Program-made: the position numbers and the translations under genes
Notes under the pieces: model-generated
Told to the model about the DNA's origin: nothing
The model's input: only the letters and a program-made list of their open reading frames with translations
The model's database searches: none
Shown here: positions 23,814-32,022 of the stretch, piece after piece
Numbering within the stretch: position 1 is the stretch's first letter
Layout: every line of letters begins with the position of its first letter
Virus record (IMG/VR): IMGVR_UViG_3300045921_000118
Span: 1-51,158 of that record
DNA from: a virus
Length of the DNA stretch: 51,158 nt
Direction: 5' to 3' (one strand)

Positions 23814-24968
23814 ATGCTAGAACTTCAGCGTGCCCTGCGAACAGGCGAAGAGACGACGGAATCACTGTCGGCACGTGGCATCCGTGCCAAAGAGCACCCG
23901 GAATATCCGGGCCTTTGGCATTTCAGCTACGATCAACTTGAAGCCAAACCAAGTGATCCGATGGTCCGGGAAGCGCGCGGGTTGATCCTTGACCAGAATG
24001 ACGATTGGAAAGTCGTCGCCGCGCCGTTCTTCCGTTTTGCCAATCACGGCGAATCGTGGGCCGATGCGATTGACTGGTCTACAGCCGTCGTGCAAGAGAA
24101 GGTAGACGGATCGTTGATGATTGTCTGGTACTACAACGGTCAATGGAACGTCAGCACCAAGGGAAGCCCGAACGCGGGCGGTCAGGTGGACGTGCATCCG
24201 TTCACGTTCTCTGAGTTGTTCTGGCGGGTCTGGAAGGATCGCGGTTTCTCCACCGGGTACATGCATCCTCTGTTCACGTATATGTTTGAACTGGTGTCCC
24301 CGTACAATCGGGTAGTGTGCAACTACGGAGAACCGAATCTCATTTTCCTTGGCGCGCGGAACAATGAAACTTTGGTCGAACAATCGGCACATGAGTGGGC
24401 ATGCGAATACTTGCCGGTGCCGGTTGCTCACTATCCGTTGAACAGTCTGGACGATGTGATCGCGGCGGCGCAAAAGTTGACCCCGGAGTCGGGCGAAGGT
24501 TTTGTCGTGGTGGATGGACAGTACCGCCGGGTGAAGATCAAATCCCCGGCCTACGTCTTGGTTCACCATGCCAAGGATGGATTCGGCCAGCGGCGGATCA
24601 TTGATCTGATTCGTTTGGGTGAAACCAGCGAAGTGCTCAGCTACTTCCCGGAGTACCAACAGCAGTACGATGAACTGAATTCCGCATTGGATGAACTGGT
24701 CGCAGAGTTGGAAGAGGCGTATGCCAAAATTCAACACATCGAAATCCAAAAGGACTTCGCGGTCGAAGCGTTGAAGACTCGATATTCGGCGGCGCTGTTC
24801 CAGACGCGGAATGGTCGTACAACGTCCATTCGGTCGGCTGTGCTGGCCGCGTCAACTGAAGTGCTCGAAAGGTTGCTTGGTGCCCGGAAAACCCGTGTTA
24901 TCATTCCACATGCGGGAAATCCTACGGAAGATGCGCCAATGCCTGACACGGAAGAAGGAAGCGCCTGA
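23814..24968 (+). CDS. RNA ligase, T4 Rnl1 type
   Basis: About 384 aa. The lysine of motif I is in EKVDGSLMIVWYY (the nucleotidylated Lys within K-x-D-G-S). Other motifs are STKGS, motif III-like YMFELVSPYNRVV, motif IV GEGFVVVDGQY and motif V VKIKSPAYV. Rnl1 enzymes seal 5'-phosphate/3'-hydroxyl RNA breaks, as in T4 repair of tRNA cut in its anticodon loop. A C-terminal helical domain follows. No polynucleotide kinase was found in the window. An ATG at 23805 is possible, but 23814 fits the promoter. Confidence 0.93.
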   Translation: MLELQRALRTGEETTESLSARGIRAKEHPEYPGLWHFSYDQLEAKPSDPMVREARGLILDQNDDWKVVAAPFFRFANHGESWADAIDWSTAVVQEKVDGSLMIVWYYNGQWNVSTKGSPNAGGQVDVHPFTFSELFWRVWKDRGFSTGYMHPLFTYMFELVSPYNRVVCNYGEPNLIFLGARNNETLVEQSAHEWACEYLPVPVAHYPLNSLDDVIAAAQKLTPESGEGFVVVDGQYRRVKIKSPAYVLVHHAKDGFGQRRIIDLIRLGETSEVLSYFPEYQQQYDELNSALDELVAELEEAYAKIQHIEIQKDFAVEALKTRYSAALFQTRNGRTTSIRSAVLAASTEVLERLLGARKTRVIIPHAGNPTEDAPMPDTEEGSA

Positions 24969-25116
24969 ACCAGAAGTCATCCGTGGGCCGGACGACATGC
25001 GCAAAATAATGGAAGACGCCGGGATGATCGTGATCCAACACGATTGCGGTCCCGGCGTCTTCTTCTTTGAACGGGTACCCGATTCCGTCTTCGAAGAAAT
25101 TGAAAAGAGTGCTTGA
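24931..25116 (+). CDS. Hypothetical protein, 61 aa
   Basis: Overlaps the end of the ligase gene in another frame. From ATG 24931 (MRQCLTRKKEAPEPEV) it reads through GPDDMRKIMEDAGMIVIQHDCG and FFFERVPDSVFEEIEKSA, a compact alpha/beta pattern. An ATG at 24910 is an alternative. An early promoter begins at its stop codon. Confidence 0.5.
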   Translation: MRQCLTRKKEAPEPEVIRGPDDMRKIMEDAGMIVIQHDCGPGVFFFERVPDSVFEEIEKSA

Positions 25117-25141
25117 CATATAAGTCCCATTGTGCGAAGAT
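25113..25141 (+). promoter_or_regulatory. Early-type promoter TTGACA-17-GAAGAT with GACATATAAGTC
   Basis: A perfect -35 within the shared 14-mer TTGACATATAAGTC; -10 is weaker. It has a normal leader with AGGAGAGAG before ATG 25164. Confidence 0.7.
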
Positions 25142-25163
25142 TGGATCAGGAGAGAGAAAACAA

Positions 25164-25514
25164 ATGGGACGTAGCAGAACTTGCAAGTACAAAGTTGAAG
25201 AGATTTACGGTCGGGGCACCAATCTTGCCCCGGCGGTCTACGGTGCCGACAAGTTGCCGAAAGACATTGAACGCCACGTGATGTGCAACGTGGTCAGCAC
25301 GATGCCCGGCTTCATCAATGAAGCGGTCGGGTATCAGTTCGGGATCACGATTCCCGCGCTGGTCCGCTACACCGCTCAGCTTGGCCCGAAGGCCGGTGAA
25401 GTGGTTCGCGAATGGAAGTGCCCCGCGTTCATGGTGTTGCCGGACCCGGCGAACTATCCCGAAGTCGCCAAGCACCCGAACCCGAAGCCGAAGGCGGAAC
25501 CGGTCGATGCCTAA
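25164..25514 (+). CDS. Hypothetical early protein, 116 aa
   Basis: Starts MGRSRTCKYKVEEIYGRG after AGGAGAG. Central PGFINEAVGYQFGITIPALV looks like a globular helix-turn region; the C-terminus is Pro/Lys-rich (HPNPKPKAEPV). Under an early-type promoter, so possibly a host-takeover protein. No family recognised. Confidence 0.65.
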   Translation: MGRSRTCKYKVEEIYGRGTNLAPAVYGADKLPKDIERHVMCNVVSTMPGFINEAVGYQFGITIPALVRYTAQLGPKAGEVVREWKCPAFMVLPDPANYPEVAKHPNPKPKAEPVDA

Positions 25515-25827
25515 GTTCACCGTCGCATCCCGCAACATGTCCATCGAAATTGCAGAAGAGGACATGTTGGCGATCCTTCGTGCGGAAGCTGGTCGCAATG
25601 CCGTGCCTGTGGCCTTAGTGACGAAGCTGGACGATCTTGGTGGTGTCTACGACATCAACTATGACGGCCATTTTGGACCGGCCATCTATTGCGCCATTGA
25701 GTTCCCGGAGCCAAAGGGCCTTCGGAAGAAGATCAAGGACATCATCAAGGCGCATGTGAAGGAATGCCGGGAGTGGGTAGCAACCCCGCCGGAAGAGTTC
25801 GAACAGCGCGCGAAACGAGTTTGTTAG
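25507..25827 (+). CDS. Hypothetical protein, 106 aa
   Basis: ATG 25507 overlaps the previous gene by 8 bp. Sequence MPKFTVASRNMSIEIAEEDM, YDINYDGHFGPAIYCAIEF and a Lys/Glu helix (LRKKIKDIIKAHVKECREW). No known motif. Confidence 0.65.
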   Translation: MPKFTVASRNMSIEIAEEDMLAILRAEAGRNAVPVALVTKLDDLGGVYDINYDGHFGPAIYCAIEFPEPKGLRKKIKDIIKAHVKECREWVATPPEEFEQRAKRVC

Positions 25828-25867
25828 TCGGTTTTTCTCTCCACCATTCGGTGCGAACATTGGACCG

Positions 25868-25883
25868 TGGGACTAAACAGTCC
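25868..25883 (+). promoter_or_regulatory. Short perfect hairpin GGGACT-AAAC-AGTCCC
   Basis: A 6-bp stem just upstream of the next gene; could be an operator or a translational control hairpin. Confidence 0.35.
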
Positions 25884-25893
25884 CGTGAGTTTT

Positions 25894-26349
25894 ATGACGC
25901 GAACCGAATACATTGACTGGCTCATCGCAAAACACGAAGATGAACCAGATGACGCGGCGGAACGCATCCGCCGCGATTTTTTTGAAACCCTTCGACATGC
26001 CGGATTGATCGTTCCCGACGATCAGGACACCCGTCCTGTGCGCACCGGATTCATGTGCAAAGTAGACTTTGAATGTGAGCTAGGCGGCGCGATGGGTGGC
26101 AACCACGTCTATCCATCGATTCATGATTTGCGGGCAAACCGCAAGTGTGTCAATGGTCTGTCGGACATCGCTGAAGTCGAAGTACAGGAAGTGCGCGTCG
26201 TCGAAGAGAGTGACTTCGAAGGTGGTGGATGTGGGATCACCGAAGTTCGCGTGCGCCAGCTTCGGGACGCCACCGAAGAGGATGTGAAGGCCGAAGAAGA
26301 AGCCCACGCGGAGTGGGAAGCCAAGTGGGGCAGAAAGGAAGATGTTTGA
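25894..26349 (+). CDS. Hypothetical protein, 151 aa
   Basis: Starts MTRTEYIDWLIAKHEDEPDD (ATG 25894, just after the hairpin). The middle has VDFECELGGAMGGNHVYPSI and an acidic E/V-rich stretch, ending in a charged helix. Function unknown; overlaps the methyltransferase start by 8 bp. Confidence 0.65.
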   Translation: MTRTEYIDWLIAKHEDEPDDAAERIRRDFFETLRHAGLIVPDDQDTRPVRTGFMCKVDFECELGGAMGGNHVYPSIHDLRANRKCVNGLSDIAEVEVQEVRVVEESDFEGGGCGITEVRVRQLRDATEEDVKAEEEAHAEWEAKWGRKEDV

Positions 26350-27154
26350 GCTTCATCGCGGCGATTGCCTAGACGTGATGAAGACGATACCGGACGAATC
26401 GTTCGATCTTGTCATCACCAGTCCGCCCTACAACATCCACAACACGACCGGCGGCGGATTCTCGAAGAACGTATGGGAAAGTTCCCTGTGGAAAGGACCG
26501 GCGATTGCTGACGCCTACGACGGCACTGAAGACGCTTTACCGCGTCCGGTGTATGTGGAGTGGCAGAAAGCCGTCCTGAGCGAAGCCTACAGGCTTCTGA
26601 AGCCCACCGGAGCCATCTATTACAACCACAAGCCCCGTGTGCAAGCCGGGATCTATGAAATGCCGTTGGAACTGAATCCCGGTCTTCCTTTGCGTCAGAT
26701 CGTGATCTGGCGGAAGTCGGGCGGGATCAATTTCAGTCCGACGTTCTACCAGCCGTGGACGGAATGGATCATGATCTTTGCGAAGCCCGGTTTCCGGTTG
26801 AAGAGCAAAGGCGCGTCTGGCATGGGTGACGTGTGGGAGTTTGTTGTGGAGCGGAGAAACCCGCACCCGGCGGCGTTTCCCATTGAGTTGCCAGATCGCA
26901 TTTTGCAGACCGCCCCGGCACAAAGAGTGCTGGACCCGTTTATGGGATCGGGCACCACGGGGATCGCATGCATCAAGCATGGTGTCGATTTCGTGGGAAT
27001 CGAAAAGAGCCAGAAGTACTACGAAATGGCGAAGTATCGATTGGAACAGGCCGCGCTTGGTGACTTCACGACATGGAAGGAACAGTTCGACGATACGTGC
27101 AACCCGTTGCCGCCGAAGACTGTGAGCCTGTTTGACAAGTTCACGGAAGACTAA
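26342..27154 (+). CDS. DNA adenine/cytosine-N4 methyltransferase
   Basis: 270 aa. Catalytic motif IV SPPYN lies at residues 28-32, before the SAM-binding motif I DPFMGSGTTG near 206-215, giving the beta-class order. FVGIEKSQKYYEMA follows motif I as expected. No restriction enzyme lies nearby, so this looks like an orphan phage methyltransferase that protects phage DNA from host restriction or marks it. SPPY is compatible with either N6-adenine or N4-cytosine. Confidence 0.92.
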   Translation: MFELHRGDCLDVMKTIPDESFDLVITSPPYNIHNTTGGGFSKNVWESSLWKGPAIADAYDGTEDALPRPVYVEWQKAVLSEAYRLLKPTGAIYYNHKPRVQAGIYEMPLELNPGLPLRQIVIWRKSGGINFSPTFYQPWTEWIMIFAKPGFRLKSKGASGMGDVWEFVVERRNPHPAAFPIELPDRILQTAPAQRVLDPFMGSGTTGIACIKHGVDFVGIEKSQKYYEMAKYRLEQAALGDFTTWKEQFDDTCNPLPPKTVSLFDKFTED

Positions 27155-27177
27155 GGGGTACTAAGGTTTTCATCCCA

Positions 27178-27206
27178 TTGAAATGATTCGTGTGTTCCAG
27201 TACCGT
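27178..27206 (+). promoter_or_regulatory. Sigma70-type promoter TTGAAA-17-TACCGT
   Basis: Predicted +1 at 27213, one base before ATG 27214. Confidence 0.5.
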
Positions 27207-27213
27207 GAAAAGT

Positions 27214-27585
27214 ATGGAGCACACGATATCGGGACAAGAATGCGCGGACATTTTGACTGCGCTCAAGGTGAACGGGTATCTTCGTCTTCCCGGCGATCAT
27301 CCTGTTCTCTCACAGCTTTTGGACAGCCGGGTGGTGAAGTTCCGCCCGTTCTATGAGAAGGAAGACGATCAGAACGTCTTCTTACAAACGATCAACACGA
27401 AGAAGCAAGGCATCAAGACCGCGCTTGAGCGGAATGATTTTCCGGGGATCATGAAACTGGCCTTGGCGATTCAAGAGATCAGTACCGCTATCACCGATCA
27501 TGTGTGGGTAGCGAACGTTTCTGACGAAGTGTTGGACCAGTGGATTGACATGTTCCAAAACGATTTCGCCTCCGTCGCTGCGTAG
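27214..27585 (+). CDS. Hypothetical protein, 123 aa
   Basis: MEHTISGQECADILTALKVN, then NGYLRLPGDHPVLSQLLDSR and a helical C-terminus. Start chosen from the promoter; no Shine-Dalgarno. No family recognised. Confidence 0.65.
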   Translation: MEHTISGQECADILTALKVNGYLRLPGDHPVLSQLLDSRVVKFRPFYEKEDDQNVFLQTINTKKQGIKTALERNDFPGIMKLALAIQEISTAITDHVWVANVSDEVLDQWIDMFQNDFASVAA

Positions 27586-27620
27586 AACCCACAACTCGTT
27601 TTTCGAAAACGACCCATTCC

Positions 27621-27628
27621 GATAAATA
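27621..27628 (+). promoter_or_regulatory. Late promoter box GATAAATA
   Basis: Three-base leader to ATG 27637; identical to the box ahead of the SprT-like gene at 41448. Confidence 0.6.
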
Positions 27629-27636
27629 CTTCGCGA

Positions 27637-27876
27637 ATGGGTCGTCCTCATTTGTACAAGCGATTCCGTGAAGGGATCGTGATAGGAAGTCTGAGCCTGT
27701 ATCGCATCCGCAACGAAGCGGATTGGGCAGCGATGCAGATGGGACTCCGTGGCTCTCACCCGGTCGAATATCAGGGTGAGACGTACTATCGTCCGGGCGA
27801 CACCCCCGCCGCGTTTGAAGCCGCCTTCCACCGTCCAGTCAAATCATTCCAAGAATTCGTAGAGGACAACCGCTAG
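27637..27876 (+). CDS. Hypothetical protein, 79 aa
   Basis: Begins MGRPHLYKRFREGIVIGSLS; Pro/Arg-rich and aromatic (ETYYRPGDTPAAFEAAFH), ending in SFQEFVEDNR. Placed behind a late box and before the FmdB-like gene. Unknown function. Confidence 0.6.
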   Translation: MGRPHLYKRFREGIVIGSLSLYRIRNEADWAAMQMGLRGSHPVEYQGETYYRPGDTPAAFEAAFHRPVKSFQEFVEDNR

Positions 27877-27893
27877 ATAGTTGCGGAGACACT

Positions 27894-28178
27894 ATGCCCA
27901 CCTACGAATACTCTTGCACTGCCTGTACCGAAGCCTTCGAGCGCCGCCTTTCAATGGATCGCCACACGGAGCCGGAAACCCAACCGTGCCCCGCTTGCGG
28001 CAAAGAGAACACCGTCAAACAACAAGTATCCATGTTTGCGTTAGGTGATCCGATTCGCCTTGGAATTACCCGGCCTGACGGCGGCTTCACGGAAGTGATG
28101 GACCGCATCAAGAAACAGCACCCGGTTAGCCCTATGGCAAGGAATACCAGCAAATACGGGAGAACAGGAGTGGTGTGA
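27894..28178 (+). CDS. FmdB-type zinc-ribbon protein
   Basis: MPTYEYSCTACTEAFE and QPCPACGKENTVKQQVS form a classic FmdB zinc ribbon (C8-C11 and C32-C35). The C-terminal half is unstructured-looking. FmdB-like ribbons are found in bacterial and phage regulators, role unclear. Stop overlaps the PhoH start. Confidence 0.8.
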   Translation: MPTYEYSCTACTEAFERRLSMDRHTEPETQPCPACGKENTVKQQVSMFALGDPIRLGITRPDGGFTEVMDRIKKQHPVSPMARNTSKYGRTGVV

Positions 28179-28969
28179 GCGGCAACCACAATCATCAACG
28201 TAAACCCAAGGTTGTCGCTAAGGAGACTGGAACCAAACCAATGTCAAAGAAAAAGCGGCAACCGACTGAACAGCAGTCATCATTTCAGCTTCGACCGAAG
28301 AAGATTGTCCCGCTGAATGATGCGCAAAGAGACATGTTTGATGACTATCGGGAAGGATACAACCTCTTCCTGAATGGTTGCGCCGGAACAGGCAAAACGT
28401 TCTGTGCCATCTATCTAGCTTTGCGCGACGTGATGATGCCAAATTCGAAGTATCAACGAATTTACATCGTCCGTTCGGCTGTCCCGTCACGGGATATGGG
28501 ATTCTTGCCCGGTAAGTTGAAAGAGAAGTTGGAAGCCTATGAATCTCCCTATCGCGGGATCTTGGGAAAGATTTGCGACCGGGGCAACGCATGGGAAATT
28601 GCGATCCAACGTGGTTACGTCGAAGTGATTTCGACCAGCTACTTGCGCGGTATGACACTGGAAAATTGCATCGTCATCGTAGACGAAGTGCAAAATATGA
28701 ACTACGAAGAACTGGCGACAGTCATCACCCGCCTTGGGGACGATTCGCGGGTGATCTTCTGTGGTGACACCAAGCAAGACGATCTGTACCGCAACAAGTA
28801 CGACACCAGCGGCATGGCTCAGTTTGAAAACGTGATCGACCGAATGGAGTCAATGCGAATTGTCGAATTCCTGCCGGAAGACATTGTTCGATCCGGTATC
28901 TGCCGGGAGTTCATTTTGGCTGAATTGGGCATCACGCCAGAACAAGAGGCACCAGCGGAAGCCGTGTAG
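28175..28969 (+). CDS. phoH: PhoH-family ATPase
   Basis: 264 aa. Walker A GCAGTGKTF near residue 69, YIVRSAVPSRDMGFLPGKLKE, and Walker B IVIVDEVQNM followed by the SF1-like VIFCGDTKQDDL. PhoH-like proteins are ATP-dependent RNA helicase-related enzymes; some fused versions combine with PIN RNases. The N-terminal ~35 residues are basic and disordered-looking. Fits the RNA-maintenance theme of the window. Confidence 0.92.
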   Translation: MSGNHNHQRKPKVVAKETGTKPMSKKKRQPTEQQSSFQLRPKKIVPLNDAQRDMFDDYREGYNLFLNGCAGTGKTFCAIYLALRDVMMPNSKYQRIYIVRSAVPSRDMGFLPGKLKEKLEAYESPYRGILGKICDRGNAWEIAIQRGYVEVISTSYLRGMTLENCIVIVDEVQNMNYEELATVITRLGDDSRVIFCGDTKQDDLYRNKYDTSGMAQFENVIDRMESMRIVEFLPEDIVRSGICREFILAELGITPEQEAPAEAV

Positions 28970-29006
28970 CTTCCCATTTTTGACCCTACATTTCGGATGC
29001 TAATCT

Positions 29007-29032
29007 GGCGGCTGAGTACTAATTCAGCCGCC
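29007..29032 (+). promoter_or_regulatory. 9-bp hairpin directly before a start codon
   Basis: GGCGGCTGA, loop GTACTAAT, TCAGCCGCC, then ATG at 29033 immediately. The hairpin leaves no room for a Shine-Dalgarno and could block or recruit ribosomes. Confidence 0.5.
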
Positions 29033-29773
29033 ATGCTTCTTTCAAAGACATTCACGCAAACACCACCCGCTGTGTCGTTGCCCCGGCTAGGAAGGACCAC
29101 GCTTCCTAACGGAAAACGAGCATATAAAGTCCCGTCCGGGGATTTCTACCCATCCGTCACAACCGTCGTCGGGATCGTCAAAGAAGACGCGATCAAAGAA
29201 TGGCGTGCCCGTGTCGGTGAAGAAGAAGCCGCCCGTATTGCAAAAGCCGCCGCCGGACGCGGTACCGAATTGCACTACATGGTCGAACGGTATCTTCTGA
29301 ACGAAGTTCCCAAGTCCGAAAATCAGACCGCGAACATGTTGTTCAATCGCATCCGGCACATCTTGAACCGGATCGACAATGTGCGCGCCCAAGAAATTGC
29401 TCTGTGGTCCGACGAACTTATGGTGGCCGGGACGTGCGATTGTGTGGCGGACTACAATGGTGTGCCGTCGATCATTGACTTCAAAAGCGCATTGCACACG
29501 AAGCAAGAGGATTGGATTCTCGACTACTTCATGCAAGCGACTGCCTACTCCTACATGTGGGAAGAGCGCACCGGCGAAGCCATCGATCAAATCGTCATCA
29601 TCATTTCAAGTGAAGACGGAACGGCCAGCACGTTCGTGAAAGACCGGCGTGACTACCGCGCCATGCTTGAAGAGACAGTTGTTCGTTACTACACCGAACG
29701 CTTCAATACTGACTTCGGGTTTGATTTCGAAAACCTCAAGGTGGACAACAATGACGCCAACGCCGCTAACTGA
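29033..29773 (+). CDS. PD-(D/E)XK exonuclease, RecB/Cas4-like
   Basis: About 246 aa from ATG 29033. Nuclease elements: GTELHYMVERYL (helix with catalytic His), ELMVAGTCDCVADYNG (the D of the active site), SIIDFKSA (D-x-K), and QATAYSYMWEE (helix with conserved Q and Y). Proteins like this process DNA ends in phage recombination. An ATG at 28997 is an alternative start upstream of the hairpin. Confidence 0.82.
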   Translation: MLLSKTFTQTPPAVSLPRLGRTTLPNGKRAYKVPSGDFYPSVTTVVGIVKEDAIKEWRARVGEEEAARIAKAAAGRGTELHYMVERYLLNEVPKSENQTANMLFNRIRHILNRIDNVRAQEIALWSDELMVAGTCDCVADYNGVPSIIDFKSALHTKQEDWILDYFMQATAYSYMWEERTGEAIDQIVIIISSEDGTASTFVKDRRDYRAMLEETVVRYYTERFNTDFGFDFENLKVDNNDANAAN

Positions 29774-30341
29774 AATCGCTTTCCGGTATCTTGACCATAC
29801 CGCCCATCAGATCAAGAATCGTCATTTGCGTAACATCACCTATGGTGCCATCTGCGATCCGCGCTTTCAGGCGGGCGTAGGTTCCGCTGACAAGCACCAT
29901 GCATTCGAAGGCGGTCTGATGGTCCATACCGCTGAAGTGACTGCCATCGCGCTGAACATGGCAACACAGTTCGAACAGGTGTCGTTTGATGTGCTGGCGA
30001 CCGCCGCGATCTTGCACGACTTCATGAAGATCCACGACTATGAAATCTCCCCATTGGGGACGATCATCAAGACGGAGTATCGCAAGTTGGTCCGGCACTT
30101 AGCCGGGAGTCATGCGATGTTCTATGCCAGCGTAGTCGGATTGAGTGAAGACGACGTGCCCGGTTCGATTCGCATGCGTATCGAACACGCGATGCTTGCT
30201 CATCATGGCCGGTTGGAGTGGCAGACAGCGATTGAGCCGGTCACGCCGGAAGCGCACATCTTGCACTATTCCGACATGATGTCATCCCGGTTCGGAGCAT
30301 CACAACCCGATCAATCGTCAAGTATTATCCCGATCATGTGA
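29751..30341 (+). CDS. HD-domain phosphohydrolase, YhaM-like
   Basis: ATG 29751 overlaps the nuclease gene. HD residues: KHHAFEGGLMVHTAEV (H...H), AILHDFMKIHDY (HD), SHAMFYAS, AMLAHHGRLEWQ, and a final Asp in HILHYSDMMSSR. The 'HHAFEGGLMVHT' context is that of YhaM 3'-5' exoribonucleases rather than dNTPases. If so it joins ligase, TLP and RlaP in RNA processing. Confidence 0.78.
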   Translation: MTPTPLTEIAFRYLDHTAHQIKNRHLRNITYGAICDPRFQAGVGSADKHHAFEGGLMVHTAEVTAIALNMATQFEQVSFDVLATAAILHDFMKIHDYEISPLGTIIKTEYRKLVRHLAGSHAMFYASVVGLSEDDVPGSIRMRIEHAMLAHHGRLEWQTAIEPVTPEAHILHYSDMMSSRFGASQPDQSSSIIPIM

Positions 30342-30370
30342 ACGGTAAGTACGAACGTTGGGCAATATCA

Positions 30371-30814
30371 ATGTCAATCAACACCGAAAAAATCAGGGAA
30401 TTGAATCAGCAGTTGGATCACATCCGGCATCAGATTCAGGAAGCGGCGAAGGGTGTCTTTGCCGATTTGATCGCTGATCTGTTCAAAGAGAACGAAGACC
30501 TCGATTCCTTTGGATGGCGTCAGTGGACTCCGCATTGGAACGATGGTGCGCCGTGTGTCTTCGCGGCCAGCACCGATCCCGACACGATCTACATCAATGG
30601 CAGCAATGTCTACGATGACGACTTCGACATGATCGAAGTTGAAGAAATGAGCGATGATGAGAACCGCCGCGCCGCTGAATTAGCAGACATGGTTAGCAAA
30701 ATTCTCATCGCTGTCGGTGATAGTAACCTAGAGTTGATGTTTGGTGACCATGTGGAAATCGTGGTTCATCGGAACGGAGATATCGAAGTCAAGAAGTATG
30801 AAGAACACGATTAA
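30371..30814 (+). CDS. Hypothetical acidic protein, 147 aa
   Basis: ATG 30371 (MSINTEKIRELNQQ) preferred over a GTG at 30338, which lies inside the end of the HD gene. Highly acidic (DDDFDMIEVEEMSDDEN) with an FGWRQWTPHWNDG aromatic turn. Might mimic nucleic acid, as many acidic phage inhibitors do, but that is speculation. Confidence 0.6.
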   Translation: MSINTEKIRELNQQLDHIRHQIQEAAKGVFADLIADLFKENEDLDSFGWRQWTPHWNDGAPCVFAASTDPDTIYINGSNVYDDDFDMIEVEEMSDDENRRAAELADMVSKILIAVGDSNLELMFGDHVEIVVHRNGDIEVKKYEEHD

Positions 30815-30818
30815 CACG

Positions 30819-30844
30819 GTGGCGGAACGTCGCACTTCCGCCAC
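30819..30844 (+). promoter_or_regulatory. 9-bp perfect inverted repeat
   Basis: GTGGCGGAA and TTCCGCCAC with an 8-nt loop, no T-run. Possibly an operator or processing hairpin before the kinase gene. Confidence 0.4.
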
Positions 30845-30868
30845 TACATCACAGAGGCGACAGAAAGG

Positions 30869-31567
30869 ATGGCACAAGAACTAGTAACCCGACTCATTCG
30901 ACACTTAGGCCCGGCTCTTGCTCATGAAACATTGGGCAACGGCATCAGCCAAATCGTCAATCAACTCAATCTCGACAACGCGCCGCGCCTGATTGGTTTC
31001 TGTGGAGCGGCTGGTGCCGGGAAAGATACAGCAAGTTTTCTCTTGTCGTTTCTCGGTTATCAAAAATTGGCGTTTGCTGACGCTTTGAAAATCGAAGCAT
31101 ACGACTCAATTACTAATCCCACCGAAGAATATCAGGTGCGCGTGCGGGAAGAATTGGGCATCAATTTGCCCTTTGCTTTGGATGTCGCGACCGCTGATTA
31201 CGACAAAGTAGACATCATCAACCGCCGGAAGGTGGAATTGCGCCGGTTGCTGCAATGGCACGGCACTGAATACCGCCGGGCACAGGACAAGGACTATTGG
31301 ATCAATCGGGTCCGGGAAAAGGTCAAGACCGGCAAATGGGTTGTCTCCGACGTTCGGTTCCAGAACGAAATCGCCATGATCCGCGAAGAGGGCGGGCAAG
31401 TTTGGCTGGTCACCGGGCGCGATGACGGCTACACTCCGACTCACGCCAGCGAAACCGACTGGAAGGACACGACGTTCGACGCGACGTTCGAGAATGGTGG
31501 CGACATCACCGTCCTTCAGAACGCCTTGTATCGGTGCATCTTTGACCGGAAGGTGATGGCGCAATGA
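30869..31567 (+). CDS. Deoxynucleoside monophosphate kinase, T4 gp1-like
   Basis: 232 aa. P-loop GAAGAGKDTAS near residue 47, then LAFADALKIE. WVVSDVRFQNEIAMIREEGG is the typical Walker B and substrate-recognition part of the T4 gp1 group. These kinases convert dNMPs to dNDPs. The N-terminal ~40 residues extend beyond the core. RBS AGAAAGG. The next gene overlaps (ATGA). Confidence 0.85.
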   Translation: MAQELVTRLIRHLGPALAHETLGNGISQIVNQLNLDNAPRLIGFCGAAGAGKDTASFLLSFLGYQKLAFADALKIEAYDSITNPTEEYQVRVREELGINLPFALDVATADYDKVDIINRRKVELRRLLQWHGTEYRRAQDKDYWINRVREKVKTGKWVVSDVRFQNEIAMIREEGGQVWLVTGRDDGYTPTHASETDWKDTTFDATFENGGDITVLQNALYRCIFDRKVMAQ

Positions 31568-32013
31568 GCAAACCCCGCGTCTATCTTGCCGGTCCTATCG
31601 CCGGGCAGAACTACTCCGAAGCGACGGAGTGGAGAAATCAGGCCAAGGTTTTCTTGGCCGATCATGGCATCGATGGTTTGTCCCCGATGCGCGCCAAGAG
31701 CTACCTGAATGACGGAAAGCTCTTGGCGGACGGGTATAAGGAATTCCCGTTGAGCACTGACGATGCAATCACCGCGCGCGACCGCATGGATGTCATGCGG
31801 TCAGATGTGGTTCTTTTCAATTTTCCACCCGGCCTGTCCCGTGTCAGCATCGGAACGTGTATTGAATTCGGGTGGGCAGACGCATTCCGTAAACCGTGTG
31901 TGGTGATCCTTGATGAATTGCACGATCACGCCATGATTCGGAACCTGATCGATTTCAGGGCCAACAACCTTGAGGATGCGTTGAACATGGTCGTTGCAAT
32001 TCTGAAGCCTTGA
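31564..32013 (+). CDS. Nucleoside 2-deoxyribosyltransferase-like protein
   Basis: 149 aa. VYLAGPIAGQNYSEATEW at the start is the family's nucleotide-binding loop; SDVVLFNFPPGLSRVSIGTC and EFGWADAFRKPCVVI match the catalytic Glu region (C-x-E-F-G). The family exchanges bases on deoxynucleosides or hydrolyses dNMPs; with the dNMP kinase it would recycle host nucleotides. Confidence 0.85.
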   Translation: MSKPRVYLAGPIAGQNYSEATEWRNQAKVFLADHGIDGLSPMRAKSYLNDGKLLADGYKEFPLSTDDAITARDRMDVMRSDVVLFNFPPGLSRVSIGTCIEFGWADAFRKPCVVILDELHDHAMIRNLIDFRANNLEDALNMVVAILKP

Positions 32014-32022
32014 GGAAAAACT

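Noticed and set aside
23862-24749. 295-aa minus-strand open frame
   Set aside because: Antisense to the RNA ligase, whose motifs are unambiguous.
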